64,000 bases of DNA from Advenella sp. FME57 (lineage in GTDB: Bacteria > Pseudomonadota > Gammaproteobacteria > Burkholderiales > Burkholderiaceae_B): NCBI RefSeq assembly GCF_014897675.1, contig NZ_JABUXU010000015.1:1-64000 (forward strand). Direction: 5' to 3'. Shown here one piece after another: positions 27,810-37,194 of this stretch. Position 1 is the first letter of the stretch, and each line of letters starts with the position of its first letter. The position numbers and the translations under genes were made by a program. Under the pieces are notes generated by a model. That model saw nothing but the letters and a program-made list of their open reading frames with translations, was not told where the DNA came from and made no database searches.

Positions 27810-29015
27810 ATGCTTAATATGACTAGCGAATTAAAACGCCTCTCTATGTTTGGCCCCACGGCGTTGTTGCTCGCTCTGGTATGTGCTCAGCTCAGTTTAG
27901 TAAATAGCGCCCAAGCAACCTCATGTGTAAGTAGCAATGGCAGTTTACGATCTGATGCAGCACCAAAGAAAGAGAAACAGATAAAGTGCCCGTCTCCCGT
28001 CTATAAGCACTTTACCACTGGGTTGGTTGAATTGCGTAATGGGAAGGTGCTTTTGCGGGATGGCGAAGAGTGGTATCCCAAAGGGATGACTTTTTTTGGT
28101 CGCCTTATTCCTAAGGGGCATAAATCAGACGCCAGCACTATGTACGCACAACGTAATTTCGGACAAAAATATATGGATGCCCTAAAGTGGATGGGAGGTG
28201 ACACTGTTCGATTGCAAATTGGTATGCCTTTTCTCGATCCGAAGTCATCTCATTTCACTTCTAGTTATCTTCAGGAAGTCATAGATGCTGTCAGTTTGGC
28301 TAGACGAAATGGGATGACGGTAATTTTGTCGATGCAGTGGCAAGAGCGAGTAAATGTGCCCGACGTAGAGAAAAGAATGCCAGGCCAATCGGCCTTACGA
28401 GCCTGGGAGTACATTGCCCCACAATTTTCGTCAGACAGCGGTGTTCTTTATGAGCTCTTTAATGAGCCTGTAACACCAGTTAATCCTTCTCGCGCTGAAT
28501 GGCTGAAGTGGCAAAATGGCCACCAAGCAATTGTGAATATGATCCGTGAGAAAGGCATCCACAATGTATTGATTATCGAAGGCCCAACGATGGGGAAACT
28601 TCTAAGCGAAAAATACCCCATTAAAGATACCGTTAGACAAACCGCTTATGGCATTCATCCGCGCCTGCGCGCTTACCTCAATACTCCTGAAGAGTGGGAT
28701 GAGCGTTTTGGCAACTTTGCCAATTCACATGCTGTAATTGCAACAGAATGGGGGCATAGAGGCAGCACGTGTAAAACAGCAAATAGCGACAGAGCGAAGG
28801 AGTTTATCAAGTACTTAGAGAAGAAAAACATTGGCTTAATTGGATGGGGAATGGAGACGAAAAGTAGCACTATCCCAAAAATTTTAGGCAATGGACGCTA
28901 TCAAGTTTCCAGCTATAAAGATCTTGATTGCAACGATAGAAATGCAGGTCCTGGTGATGATATGCGCCAGCTATTTCAAAGGAAAACAAATAGACAAGCA
29001 CAAATTACAGAATAA
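27810..29015 (+). CDS. Secreted GH5-family glycoside hydrolase (endoglucanase-like)
   Basis: The 401-residue protein has a long N-terminal signal peptide (hydrophobic TALLLALVCAQLSLV, cleavage likely near SAQATS). The catalytic (beta/alpha)8 domain has the GH5 acid/base in LYELFNEPV (E219) and the nucleophile in VIATEWGHR (E313), with SMQW and GIHP segments typical of the family. It would cleave beta-glucan-type links in the periplasm or outside the cell. AAGGAAAAACA before the ATG is a good ribosome site. Next to a capsule locus it could trim or release a polysaccharide, or be an unrelated cargo gene. Flanking IS remnants suggest transfer or rearrangement. Confidence 0.85.
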   Translation: MLNMTSELKRLSMFGPTALLLALVCAQLSLVNSAQATSCVSSNGSLRSDAAPKKEKQIKCPSPVYKHFTTGLVELRNGKVLLRDGEEWYPKGMTFFGRLIPKGHKSDASTMYAQRNFGQKYMDALKWMGGDTVRLQIGMPFLDPKSSHFTSSYLQEVIDAVSLARRNGMTVILSMQWQERVNVPDVEKRMPGQSALRAWEYIAPQFSSDSGVLYELFNEPVTPVNPSRAEWLKWQNGHQAIVNMIREKGIHNVLIIEGPTMGKLLSEKYPIKDTVRQTAYGIHPRLRAYLNTPEEWDERFGNFANSHAVIATEWGHRGSTCKTANSDRAKEFIKYLEKKNIGLIGWGMETKSSTIPKILGNGRYQVSSYKDLDCNDRNAGPGDDMRQLFQRKTNRQAQITE

Positions 29016-29054
29016 AATATGATCCCGGGCACGCTAAACTGCTCTCCAAAAGCG

Positions 29055-29650
29055 TGTAATGCCCCAACGTTTTCTGCTCAACTTACGCGGCCAGTGTAAA
29101 TGTAGCAGCCGGGATTGTCATACTCAACACCTGGTGTGGGCGTCGGTAATTGTAAAAGCGTATCCAGTCACCGATAACACGACTGGCATGCGGCAGCATT
29201 TCGAAGCGAAGGCGATGGGGCACATTGCTCCTTGAACATTCGAATCAAGCGTTCCACCGTGCCATTTTTCTGAGGGCAATGTGGCGTGATGAATTCCTGT
29301 CGAAGGCCTTAACTGCGAACCAACGCTATGTATCTGAAGGGTGAATATCAGCCCATTATCGGATCGAAGCGGAAACGGCACGAGCACTCGCCCCAGTGCA
29401 CTGCTGGCAGTCATGGCCTTAGTGGCTACGAGAGGCTGCGAGACCAGATGCTATCCAACCCAGATACGGCACAGATCTGTAGGACACCGCTCTTTGGGGT
29501 GCAGGCCACTTGAGGGTAAGGCCTGAATGCGGGGCCTGAAGCCAATGGCCCGTTTCTTGATCTGCCAGCCTCTGGTCTCTTCTTGCGCGGTCATACTCAT
29601 CGTGAATTTATCCTATTATCACATGAGCAGTTTTTTACTGGGTAGTTACA
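29055..29650 (-). mobile_element. Internally deleted IS3-family element (596 bp)
   Basis: Ends are TGTAATGCCCCAACG on the left and the complement of TGTAACTACCCAGTA on the right, matching the termini of the element at 4947-6157. The interior keeps the 3' two-thirds of orfB in broken frames and only the first codons of orfA, so it is defective. About 290 bases are nearly identical to the copy at 4342-4761 but in opposite orientation. Its right end directly abuts the galE stop codon. Confidence 0.78.
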
Positions 29651-30667
29651 TTAATGAGGGTTATAGCCACTCGGGTTTTTTAATTGCCAGTTCCAAGCAT
29701 CACTTAGCATCTTCTCAAGATCGAACTCAGCATACCAAGACAACTCGTTTTTGGCCTTTGTCGCATCCGCCCAGAATGCCGGTAAATCACCTGGCCTACG
29801 CGGAGAGATTTGGTATGGCACTTTCTGCCCGGTAATTTGCTCAAATGCCGCCACCATTTCAAGAACCGAAACTCCTTTTCCCGTACCCAGATTGAAAATT
29901 GATATCCCGCCTTGCTGCAGAGCATTTAGGGCTTTGATATGCCCGCGTGCTAAGTCCACCACATGCAAGTAATCTCGAACACAACTACCGTCCGTTGTCG
30001 GATAATCATCACCAAAAACAGAGAGGACCGAACGTTTACCGATGGCTACTTGTGTAATAAATGGAAGAAGGTTATTAGGTATACCTTTTGGATCTTCGCC
30101 AATTAATCCAGTTGGGTGTGCTCCAATAGGATTGAAATATCGCAGCAATGCGATTTTCCAACGTCCATCTGCTTTTGCCAAATCGGTAAGAATTTGCTCG
30201 ACCATGGCTTTAGATGTTCCATATGGATTATTTGTTGTACCCCGCGCTTGCGTTTCAATATAAGGGACAGCCGCTTCCTCACCATATACCGTGGCAGAAG
30301 AACTGAACACCAGCCGGAATACATCTGCTGCACTCATTGCCTCGCATAGGACCAGCGTGCCATGCACATTGTTCTGATAATAAGTGAGTGGTTCGTCAAC
30401 GCTTTGCCCAACAGCCTTTAGCCCAGCAAAGTGGATCACTCCATCTATCTTATGTTTGGCAAATACCCTATCAAGAAGCGCTCTGTCCTGCACATCACCG
30501 TGTACAAATATCGGCTTTTTACCCACTATTTGTTCAATACGATCAATGGATATTGCATTGGAATTACATAAATTATCTAAGACTACAACATCATTTCCAG
30601 AGCCAAGAAGCTCCACAACGGTGTGAGAGCCAATGTACCCAGCTCCACCGGTTACTAACCATCTCAT
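29651..30667 (-). CDS. galE: UDP-glucose 4-epimerase
   Basis: The 338-residue protein matches GalE in length and motifs: the NAD-binding VTGGAGYIGSH near residues 5-15, GVIHFAGLKAVGQS, FSSSATVYG (Ser), and the catalytic Y149 of YGTSK. It converts UDP-glucose to UDP-galactose in the cytoplasm. It is the last gene of the long minus-strand capsule operon, so UDP-galactose is probably a direct donor for the glycosyltransferases there. Its stop codon touches the IS remnant at 29055-29650, which may have replaced the original terminator. Confidence 0.95.
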   Translation of the reverse strand: MRWLVTGGAGYIGSHTVVELLGSGNDVVVLDNLCNSNAISIDRIEQIVGKKPIFVHGDVQDRALLDRVFAKHKIDGVIHFAGLKAVGQSVDEPLTYYQNNVHGTLVLCEAMSAADVFRLVFSSSATVYGEEAAVPYIETQARGTTNNPYGTSKAMVEQILTDLAKADGRWKIALLRYFNPIGAHPTGLIGEDPKGIPNNLLPFITQVAIGKRSVLSVFGDDYPTTDGSCVRDYLHVVDLARGHIKALNALQQGGISIFNLGTGKGVSVLEMVAAFEQITGQKVPYQISPRRPGDLPAFWADATKAKNELSWYAEFDLEKMLSDAWNWQLKNPSGYNPH

Positions 30668-30743
30668 ATTCCACTTACTCCGTACAATTCGAGATCAATT
30701 TAATGTCCCATATCAATTAAATTAATGGTAAGAAAATGCATCC

Positions 30744-33700
30744 TTAACTGGCTTGCAAAAAACCAGCACTAGAAGGCGCTTCTTGAGAAAAATGGAATAC
30801 ATCAGCCAGTGCCTTTGCAACAATACTTTGATCGGAACTTGGGATTCTGATGAGATGACAATGCCTATCCCGCAACATAGAGTTTAATCGAACTGAATCA
30901 CGTTTATCTTCTTCTTGATAAATTCTGTATTTGTACTCAGAATCAACTAAATCAATAACCCTCGCCTTTGAATCCACAACAATTAAAGCTAAATTCGATT
31001 TCCAACGAAGAACTTCCAGAAATGACTGGAAACGAAGATCTAATGTAAATATAAGCTTCTTACCTGCATAAGCAGCAGCCAAATCACCCAAATAGTAAGG
31101 CCAGACTCTCAAACGCTCTTTCGAGGGAACGACATCAAAAATGTCGTTCAATACCACACAATCATCAGATGCGTTATCCCTTATAAATTTCGACACCGCT
31201 TTCCGATCCTCACCGTGCAGGGCAGCGACCACGATCATATCATTAGGTACCTGCTTAATAAATTCATAGTGGTCATGATCAAAACTGGAAAGACTTGGCC
31301 AATATGTATCTGCAGAAGCATTTTGCAAATCATAGCAAAAGCCTACGGTCGAAACGATATCACGACGAGCGGATACTTCATCAATAACTTTTTCTTTCAC
31401 ACGAATATAATTGCATTCGGCATCTTTAGCCTTACCTAACCCTACTGAGAGCTTACAGTTGCTGTAGAGATTTCTTAGGCCATCTTGAATATCGGCATGA
31501 TTTTCATCAAGGGAAATAACTGTCAGATTATCCTTGAATTTGAGAATATCCAAATAGGCGATGTCTTGATCATCGTCCAGAATGAAAATCAGAGTTTTAT
31601 TCTTTTCCTTGTGAGCAAATTGACCGACTCGAATGTACCAGGGTATATCCATCAACGAAATAATATCGGACGACATTGTCGTCGCACCATTTTTGGCAAA
31701 TGCCGTAGGTGATTCAATCAAATTGCCACAAAGCGCTGCATCAGGCAAATTACCAAACCATCGAGGAACACTTTCCTGCTGCGCCTTTGTATACGCATAG
31801 ACGACCACAATAGGATTAATGATCGATTTTACATAATTTTTTTCGTTTCCATAGAAGACCTTAATGAGCACATCTTCCAGTTGATGCATTGAGCCCGGAT
31901 CCACTTGATAATACTGACACAACCGCTCCTGCAAAAGTCGATTAAATTCTGCTTTCGCAACTTCCGTCTGATTGTTGTCGGTCTTGAGCTTAAATACTTC
32001 TCCAATATTGGACAAATCACTTTGTTTGATTCTGTCGATTTTCCTTTGTGGTCGATCCTCTTCCGAGTTCATGTACACCAGCGTGATCATCTGGCTCCAT
32101 CGTAAGACGTCAATATAGTTCAGATCTTTCAAGTCGATGGAAAATACCAATACATCTTCCTGTGTGTCCGAAACAAGATCACTCAAATAATATTGCCAAA
32201 TATGCCGAAGATCACCTTTCCTAACGGTATTGAAAATATCATGAAATACACGAGCAGATGTCTTTTGTTTGATGTAGTCAATCGCCCTTATGCGTGTCGC
32301 CGCATCCGACGAACAAATCACAATCATTCGTTTAGTCAAAGATTTAATCAGATCATATTGATTGGTGTCCGCGTCACTGACACTATACCAATTCTTCCGT
32401 TTCCAACCACGCAGCAGGCCCTTGCATAGCGCGTCAACAGAATTCAAACGATGTCCCAATCTTTGGACTGTTTCATTTAAAAGCGTCTCGTTGATTCTGG
32501 CAAATTCGCAAACATAGCCTTTGCGCATGAAACGAGAGGTCTGCGCATTGAAGCAAAGTGCATCAAGATATATTTTTTCGTTTTCTGGAGCATCCTCATC
32601 CAACAACAACACGGTGGCGTTTTCTTTCCACCGAAATACTTCCAGGAAGCGACGACTTGAATCGTTCAAAGTAAATACAAGTGTCTTCCCTTTGGACCTG
32701 AATACCAAAGACCCGATATAGAGCTGCCATTTATGCTGTGCCAGCTTGACGCTATCGGATTTATAACCGGCCACCTGTGGCGTTCCCTCATTAAACGTTA
32801 TTTGTTCGGGATCCAGTATATCGCCATACACGACAGCATCTGGTAGAGCTGCAAATTTCCGTTTGACGCTTTCTTTCAATTCCTGGTTATTAGAGCAAAT
32901 AATTACTACTGGATTAGGAATTGATTTGATATAGTCATATTCATTTTCATTGAATGAGACTAGGTTATACCAACGGTTGCTTTCCATCTCCTTAAGCAAC
33001 TTGATCCGCTCAAACAACTCGACTTTGTATTCGTCACACTCATTATCCAGATAGTCAGCGTACTCATTAGGCAGCATCGCTCCAATACGTTTCAAATGCT
33101 CACGCAAAATTGGCGCCCGATGAGAGACCTTGCGTGCAAAAAACAACTCCTCGCCAATAAGTTCTGCCAGGTCATCCTCGTAATACACCCTAGGGATACC
33201 CCAACTATTGAACTGATACCGAGTCAACGGTGCCGCATCGATTTCAGTTTTGGGTATCAGATTGCCTACCTGGGTCTGGAAAAAAAGCTCATCAGGAATC
33301 CAGCTACGTTTGTAGAACTTGGTCAATTCTGGATGACTATCGATTAAAGTAAGAATTCGCTCAATAGTACTCTTGCGCAAGCACCACCATTGAGACCCCA
33401 TATGGGGTATCTGACTCAAAGGAAGTTGCCGTTTAACTTTCCATTTTTTTTGGAGTGATATGCCCCAATTGAAGAGCGTGGTCTGGTAACGCCAATTGAA
33501 GAAGTGAAACAGCTCCCACCGTTCCTCCTGTATGCCATCGGTGATCCAACGATTGTCGCGAGCGTTGACGACTTCAATATGATCAACCTCATCCTGAGCG
33601 AGATGCTGCTCCAGCAGCTTGATCGGTTTGACAGGCATGCAAGAGCCTGAGATCAACATGAGATAATCGCAGTTGTAATTTTTTTCACGAGCAAGGTACA

Positions 33701-33941
33701 AACAGTTGAGAGTGGCCTGAATGATTGACCACTCCCCCCAAACGACTTTTACGCGTTTAGCAAAATAAATTTTTCCAGGTAGAGCATCGAGCCCCCAATG
33801 ACTGCATGCGTCCTCCAAACTATGAGAGGATCTTGCGTCATGATGAGCGAATATATCTGACCCGGCAGATAACACTGATTCAATCAACGGTTTAAGGGAT
33901 TCCGGCGCCTCATGTGCCACCAATACAAAAGAAACTTTCAC
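30744..33941 (-). CDS. GT14 (core-2/I-branching type) glycosyltransferase with four C-terminal repeats
   Basis: Residues 1-270 form a GT14 domain: SFVLVAHEAPESLKPLIESV, VVWGEWSIIQATLNCL, YLMLISGSCMPVKPI and HMGSQWWCLRKSTIERIL. These match the smaller GT14 at 37195. Residues 320-1050 hold four repeats of about 180 residues. Each opens with an aromatic plus YDYIKS/YDLIKS/KNYVKS/YEFIKQ and a strand such as VVIICSN or IVVVYAY. Later come a basic-hydrophobic strand (KTLVFTLND, KTLIFILDD, KKLIFTLDL) and a WKENATVLL-type strand. Repeats 1 and 3 share PDAVVYGDIL/PDAALCGNLI; 2 and 4 share FHDIFNTV/LNDIFDVV and YYLSDL/YYLGDL, giving an A-B-A-B order. The function of the repeats is unknown. GTG at 33941 starts three bases after the upstream stop. 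Confidence 0.8.
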   Translation of the reverse strand: MKVSFVLVAHEAPESLKPLIESVLSAGSDIFAHHDARSSHSLEDACSHWGLDALPGKIYFAKRVKVVWGEWSIIQATLNCLYLAREKNYNCDYLMLISGSCMPVKPIKLLEQHLAQDEVDHIEVVNARDNRWITDGIQEERWELFHFFNWRYQTTLFNWGISLQKKWKVKRQLPLSQIPHMGSQWWCLRKSTIERILTLIDSHPELTKFYKRSWIPDELFFQTQVGNLIPKTEIDAAPLTRYQFNSWGIPRVYYEDDLAELIGEELFFARKVSHRAPILREHLKRIGAMLPNEYADYLDNECDEYKVELFERIKLLKEMESNRWYNLVSFNENEYDYIKSIPNPVVIICSNNQELKESVKRKFAALPDAVVYGDILDPEQITFNEGTPQVAGYKSDSVKLAQHKWQLYIGSLVFRSKGKTLVFTLNDSSRRFLEVFRWKENATVLLLDEDAPENEKIYLDALCFNAQTSRFMRKGYVCEFARINETLLNETVQRLGHRLNSVDALCKGLLRGWKRKNWYSVSDADTNQYDLIKSLTKRMIVICSSDAATRIRAIDYIKQKTSARVFHDIFNTVRKGDLRHIWQYYLSDLVSDTQEDVLVFSIDLKDLNYIDVLRWSQMITLVYMNSEEDRPQRKIDRIKQSDLSNIGEVFKLKTDNNQTEVAKAEFNRLLQERLCQYYQVDPGSMHQLEDVLIKVFYGNEKNYVKSIINPIVVVYAYTKAQQESVPRWFGNLPDAALCGNLIESPTAFAKNGATTMSSDIISLMDIPWYIRVGQFAHKEKNKTLIFILDDDQDIAYLDILKFKDNLTVISLDENHADIQDGLRNLYSNCKLSVGLGKAKDAECNYIRVKEKVIDEVSARRDIVSTVGFCYDLQNASADTYWPSLSSFDHDHYEFIKQVPNDMIVVAALHGEDRKAVSKFIRDNASDDCVVLNDIFDVVPSKERLRVWPYYLGDLAAAYAGKKLIFTLDLRFQSFLEVLRWKSNLALIVVDSKARVIDLVDSEYKYRIYQEEDKRDSVRLNSMLRDRHCHLIRIPSSDQSIVAKALADVFHFSQEAPSSAGFLQAS

Positions 33942-33944
33942 TGA

Positions 33945-34979
33945 TCACCACTCCCCGATGTTAACTAAACCCAGTTTTGCCAAAGTCCTCCAATTTTCGT
34001 ACTTTACAGAGATACTTGCATCGTATAGATGCGACTTCTCTTGAATGATTTTGTTATATTTTTTATACTCAGCGGAATCATTGTAATGCTGTTTTGCAGC
34101 GATCTCTTCAACTACCTTGTCCTTCAACTGACTAATAAACTTGAAGTGTAAAATAGCACCAGATGTTTTTCTACTGAAATAACCTTCGTTTAGCTTGCGC
34201 GGTATAGCCATGTGCATGGAGGAAACATAAAAATAATGGCGTTTCCATTTAACCAGCGGCACTTTATTCAAAGCAGGTGCGTTTTCCGGATTATCTTTAA
34301 AGAACACTCTACGCCGCACCCCCCCCTGCACAAACAAATTCTTATATTCCTTGCTATACGCTTTCACATATCCAGTGGAATCGAAATAAGAACAAGCATT
34401 GATTGGATTTGTCCCTTCCGTGTAGAAACTTTCTTCTACTGCTTTGTCTCCATACATATCCACCATTGTAGTAAAAAAAGCGGATTCACGTATGGATGAC
34501 AGAAACTCAGTCAAATCACGCAAATCACGAGTCTCAATGTACGGATACACTAAAAATTCATCGGGATCACAAGTGATACACCAGTGACCAGCGCCATACT
34601 TATATAGAAGATAGTTTGCCCAATGCATACCAAAATTGGAGGCTTTATATCCTGCCGAAGTAAAGAATGTTGTTACATCATTTTGTGCCTGAGTGACATC
34701 ATCAAAATTATCAGTTGAGCCGTTATCGACGAAAATAAAATGATCAACACCCAAGTTCCGGTAGTACTCAAGAAAATAACTTAATCTATGCGCTTCGTTC
34801 TTCATCACTGCAAATAGAAGAATATCGTTCGGCTTAAATTTCTTTAGATTATTCTGTTTAATACGTAAATCGCGCCCATGTCTGAAGGCAAGATTTCGGT
34901 ATCTTGCCACTTCCTTGAGCCAGCCCCATTTTTGATTTAGTGCTTTCCGAATTTTCGTCTGCATTTCACGCTCTACCAT
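33945..34979 (-). CDS. Glycosyltransferase family 2-like (Glyco_tranf_2_4 type)
   Basis: The 344-residue protein carries DILLFAVMKNEAHRLSYFLE, GVDHFIFVDNGSTDNF and a metal-binding DPDEF in CDPDEFLVYP, the pattern of GT2-like enzymes in Pfam PF13704. It probably adds a hexose in the cytoplasm during repeat-unit or chain synthesis. It is immediately followed by the repeat-containing GT14 gene (three-base gap) and lies in the capsule operon. Donor and linkage cannot be read from the sequence. Confidence 0.8.
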   Translation of the reverse strand: MVEREMQTKIRKALNQKWGWLKEVARYRNLAFRHGRDLRIKQNNLKKFKPNDILLFAVMKNEAHRLSYFLEYYRNLGVDHFIFVDNGSTDNFDDVTQAQNDVTTFFTSAGYKASNFGMHWANYLLYKYGAGHWCITCDPDEFLVYPYIETRDLRDLTEFLSSIRESAFFTTMVDMYGDKAVEESFYTEGTNPINACSYFDSTGYVKAYSKEYKNLFVQGGVRRRVFFKDNPENAPALNKVPLVKWKRHYFYVSSMHMAIPRKLNEGYFSRKTSGAILHFKFISQLKDKVVEEIAAKQHYNDSAEYKKYNKIIQEKSHLYDASISVKYENWRTLAKLGLVNIGEW

Positions 34980-35066
34980 TAACCAAACACTGAAGGAATT
35001 TAGGATTATAGAAGTAGTTATTTCAACTATGATTAAACAAAATTTAAATATTCTTAATCTTATATT

Positions 35067-36230
35067 TCAATCGTAAAAATTATCTACGAATTGTTTCTTT
35101 TGAAGACTCAATATAGCTTCGTTCGCTGCTATCAAAGGTACCTGCGAGCTCTCATTCACATTGAAATTTTCTTCAGAGTAATCAACAAATTTAAAATTTG
35201 AGCCACGATCCAAAATAGATTGATGCTTGATATCATAATAGCGAGAATCTTTATTATAGAATCCTTGACAACCTAACCGAGCGAAAACGAAATGGACATG
35301 GAAACGGCCAGTAATGACCACATCTTCCTTATTAGCATTTATACCTTTAGAAATCGTCTCGCTGACTGGAAGCAACCGTAAATTTGGGATTTTACTTTCT
35401 ACCAAATTGAACACATTTTTATCCTCCCACGGATAGCTTTCAAAGAATAATATCTCGTCAAAATGCTCGGAATAAGTACGCAGTGCATTCCAAAAGCTCT
35501 CTTGAATGCTACCAACGTTATAGTTTAGAAAAGATAAAAACAAGCGTTTCTTATTATCATTCCGGGATTTTATAATCTTATTTAACGGCAGCAGATAGCA
35601 GTCATCTAATCCAAATATGAACTTATCGCACTGAAGCGTATTTGAAAGCAAACGAAAATTATCGACATCCCGTAGCTCAAACCAGCTAAACCTAGAGAAA
35701 ATCTCTTTAAATAAGGATCTTTGTTTAGACGGTGAGGTCTCAACGGGGCCGAAGCCAATACCTGTCGCAATTATTTTTGTCCCGAAATGTTTATTAAGTG
35801 CCGCAGCAAATCCTATATAAAATCCTTTCTCCGGATCCCAATTATTAAGGTAACCGCCACCATGCAAATGCACACTTTCAGCACGTTCAAATACCGTCAG
35901 ATCAATATCCTTATATAGCTTGAATCCTCCTCTCTCGATGAATCGATAACCCCTTACAATTTGCGACCAAAACGAGGTTTTCTTTGGAACATTCTTTGCG
36001 ATTTTTACTAAATCCTGTCTGAAAATCAACTCAACAATTTCGTTACCGCTGCCATGCAATTTACTCATATTTGCAGCATTGTTTTCGTAGAAATGGAGTT
36101 TAACGTTAAGATTTCTATGCTCAAAATATTTAATCCAAGCATGGACAATTAGTTCATCACCATAGTTAGGCGCACCAGCCCCTCCAAGCAACACAAATTC
36201 TCTGATATTTACTTTGTTATCTGCAATCAT
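35067..36230 (-). CDS. Polysaccharide pyruvyl transferase
   Basis: The 387-residue product fits PF04230. It has the N-terminal glycine-rich VLLGGAGAPNYGDELI, the central HLHGGGYLNN, ATGIGFGPVE and the C-terminal TGRFHVHFVFARLG with the conserved Arg-His pair. Members transfer pyruvate from phosphoenolpyruvate to a sugar, usually making an acidic ketal, often on galactose or mannose. In this capsule operon, with GalE supplying UDP-galactose, pyruvylated galactose is plausible but unproven. Together with sulfation it would make the polymer strongly anionic. Confidence 0.85.
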   Translation of the reverse strand: MIADNKVNIREFVLLGGAGAPNYGDELIVHAWIKYFEHRNLNVKLHFYENNAANMSKLHGSGNEIVELIFRQDLVKIAKNVPKKTSFWSQIVRGYRFIERGGFKLYKDIDLTVFERAESVHLHGGGYLNNWDPEKGFYIGFAAALNKHFGTKIIATGIGFGPVETSPSKQRSLFKEIFSRFSWFELRDVDNFRLLSNTLQCDKFIFGLDDCYLLPLNKIIKSRNDNKKRLFLSFLNYNVGSIQESFWNALRTYSEHFDEILFFESYPWEDKNVFNLVESKIPNLRLLPVSETISKGINANKEDVVITGRFHVHFVFARLGCQGFYNKDSRYYDIKHQSILDRGSNFKFVDYSEENFNVNESSQVPLIAANEAILSLQKKQFVDNFYD

Positions 36231-36270
36231 AAATGACCTAACTTAAACTAACATAATGTTGATTTTTATT

Positions 36271-37122
36271 TTAGACTCTGGAGTTAAAACTCGCGCTGAA
36301 CCTTGTTTTTAAATATTCGAATTCGCCAGTCATCATGCGCTGCAACTCTGCATCTACAATCCCAGGAATCGATGTTTCGCTACCTTTGTGTACTACTTTA
36401 GATAATCCTTCGTAGCTTGAAAATTTTGGCAGCCCAAGAAACTCTTCAATTTCTGACATAAGGCGTTGAGGCTCAGACTGTATATCGTCAAAGGGAATGT
36501 ACAAAATGTTCTCTCCTTCAGTAAAATACTTATCCCATTGAGGAACAAAAACTGAATAGTTACCGCGATCCATTATGGATGGGTTATTGAGATTTTCTAC
36601 AAAGACCTCGTCAGTTACGCTTTCCCCTTTCACTAATGAACCGTTACGAACCATATTCATTTTCAGCTGTGACCAGGCTCTGGCCACTGGATTACGTATG
36701 ATGTAGATAATTTTTACGTCAGGGATTAGTTCTAACAGATACTTAATTCCATCCTCGCCTATCGTACTATACTCTGGTGTAATTTCACCACGGACCGACC
36801 CATGAGGAGCATACGAAAAAATTTTTTTATACCAGCCCTCTGAAACACCCTCTGGGTAGGTTGCTAATTCCGATAAATAGTGAATCCGCTTCCAGTCAAT
36901 CTTCTTGTTTTTATCACCAACAAGTTTAAATAGTTCCCGCTTGAGCACTGCATTGATATGATGCCCAATCCACTTTCGAAAATCTTCTCGAAATAAATAA
37001 TCAAAAAAATGTACCTCTTTCATTGGAGGCATCCATATCGATGGATGTTTTCTTAATTGTGCATCAAGCCATGTCGTTCCAGCTTTTTGAGCGCCGATAC
37101 ATATAAAACTAGGTAAACTCAT
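36271..37122 (-). CDS. PAPS-dependent carbohydrate sulfotransferase
   Basis: This 283-residue protein shows both classic sulfotransferase motifs: the 5'-phosphosulfate loop ICIGAQKAGTTWL (residues 7-19) and the 3'-phosphate motif IIRNPVARAWSQLKM (141-155). HPSIWMPPMKEVHFFD between them is also typical. It should move sulfate from PAPS to a sugar hydroxyl of the growing polysaccharide in the cytoplasm. It sits inside the capsule operon between the pyruvyltransferase and a GT14, so the capsule is its probable target. PAPS would come from cysD-cysNC at 14.9-18.6 kb and PAP would be cleared by CysQ. Confidence 0.88.
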   Translation of the reverse strand: MSLPSFICIGAQKAGTTWLDAQLRKHPSIWMPPMKEVHFFDYLFREDFRKWIGHHINAVLKRELFKLVGDKNKKIDWKRIHYLSELATYPEGVSEGWYKKIFSYAPHGSVRGEITPEYSTIGEDGIKYLLELIPDVKIIYIIRNPVARAWSQLKMNMVRNGSLVKGESVTDEVFVENLNNPSIMDRGNYSVFVPQWDKYFTEGENILYIPFDDIQSEPQRLMSEIEEFLGLPKFSSYEGLSKVVHKGSETSIPGIVDAELQRMMTGEFEYLKTRFSASFNSRV

Positions 37123-37194
37123 TCTCTATTCCGCCTTAATTAAATTAATACTTTCTTCCAATTGATTCATTTCAAACCCAGCATCATAACAGTC

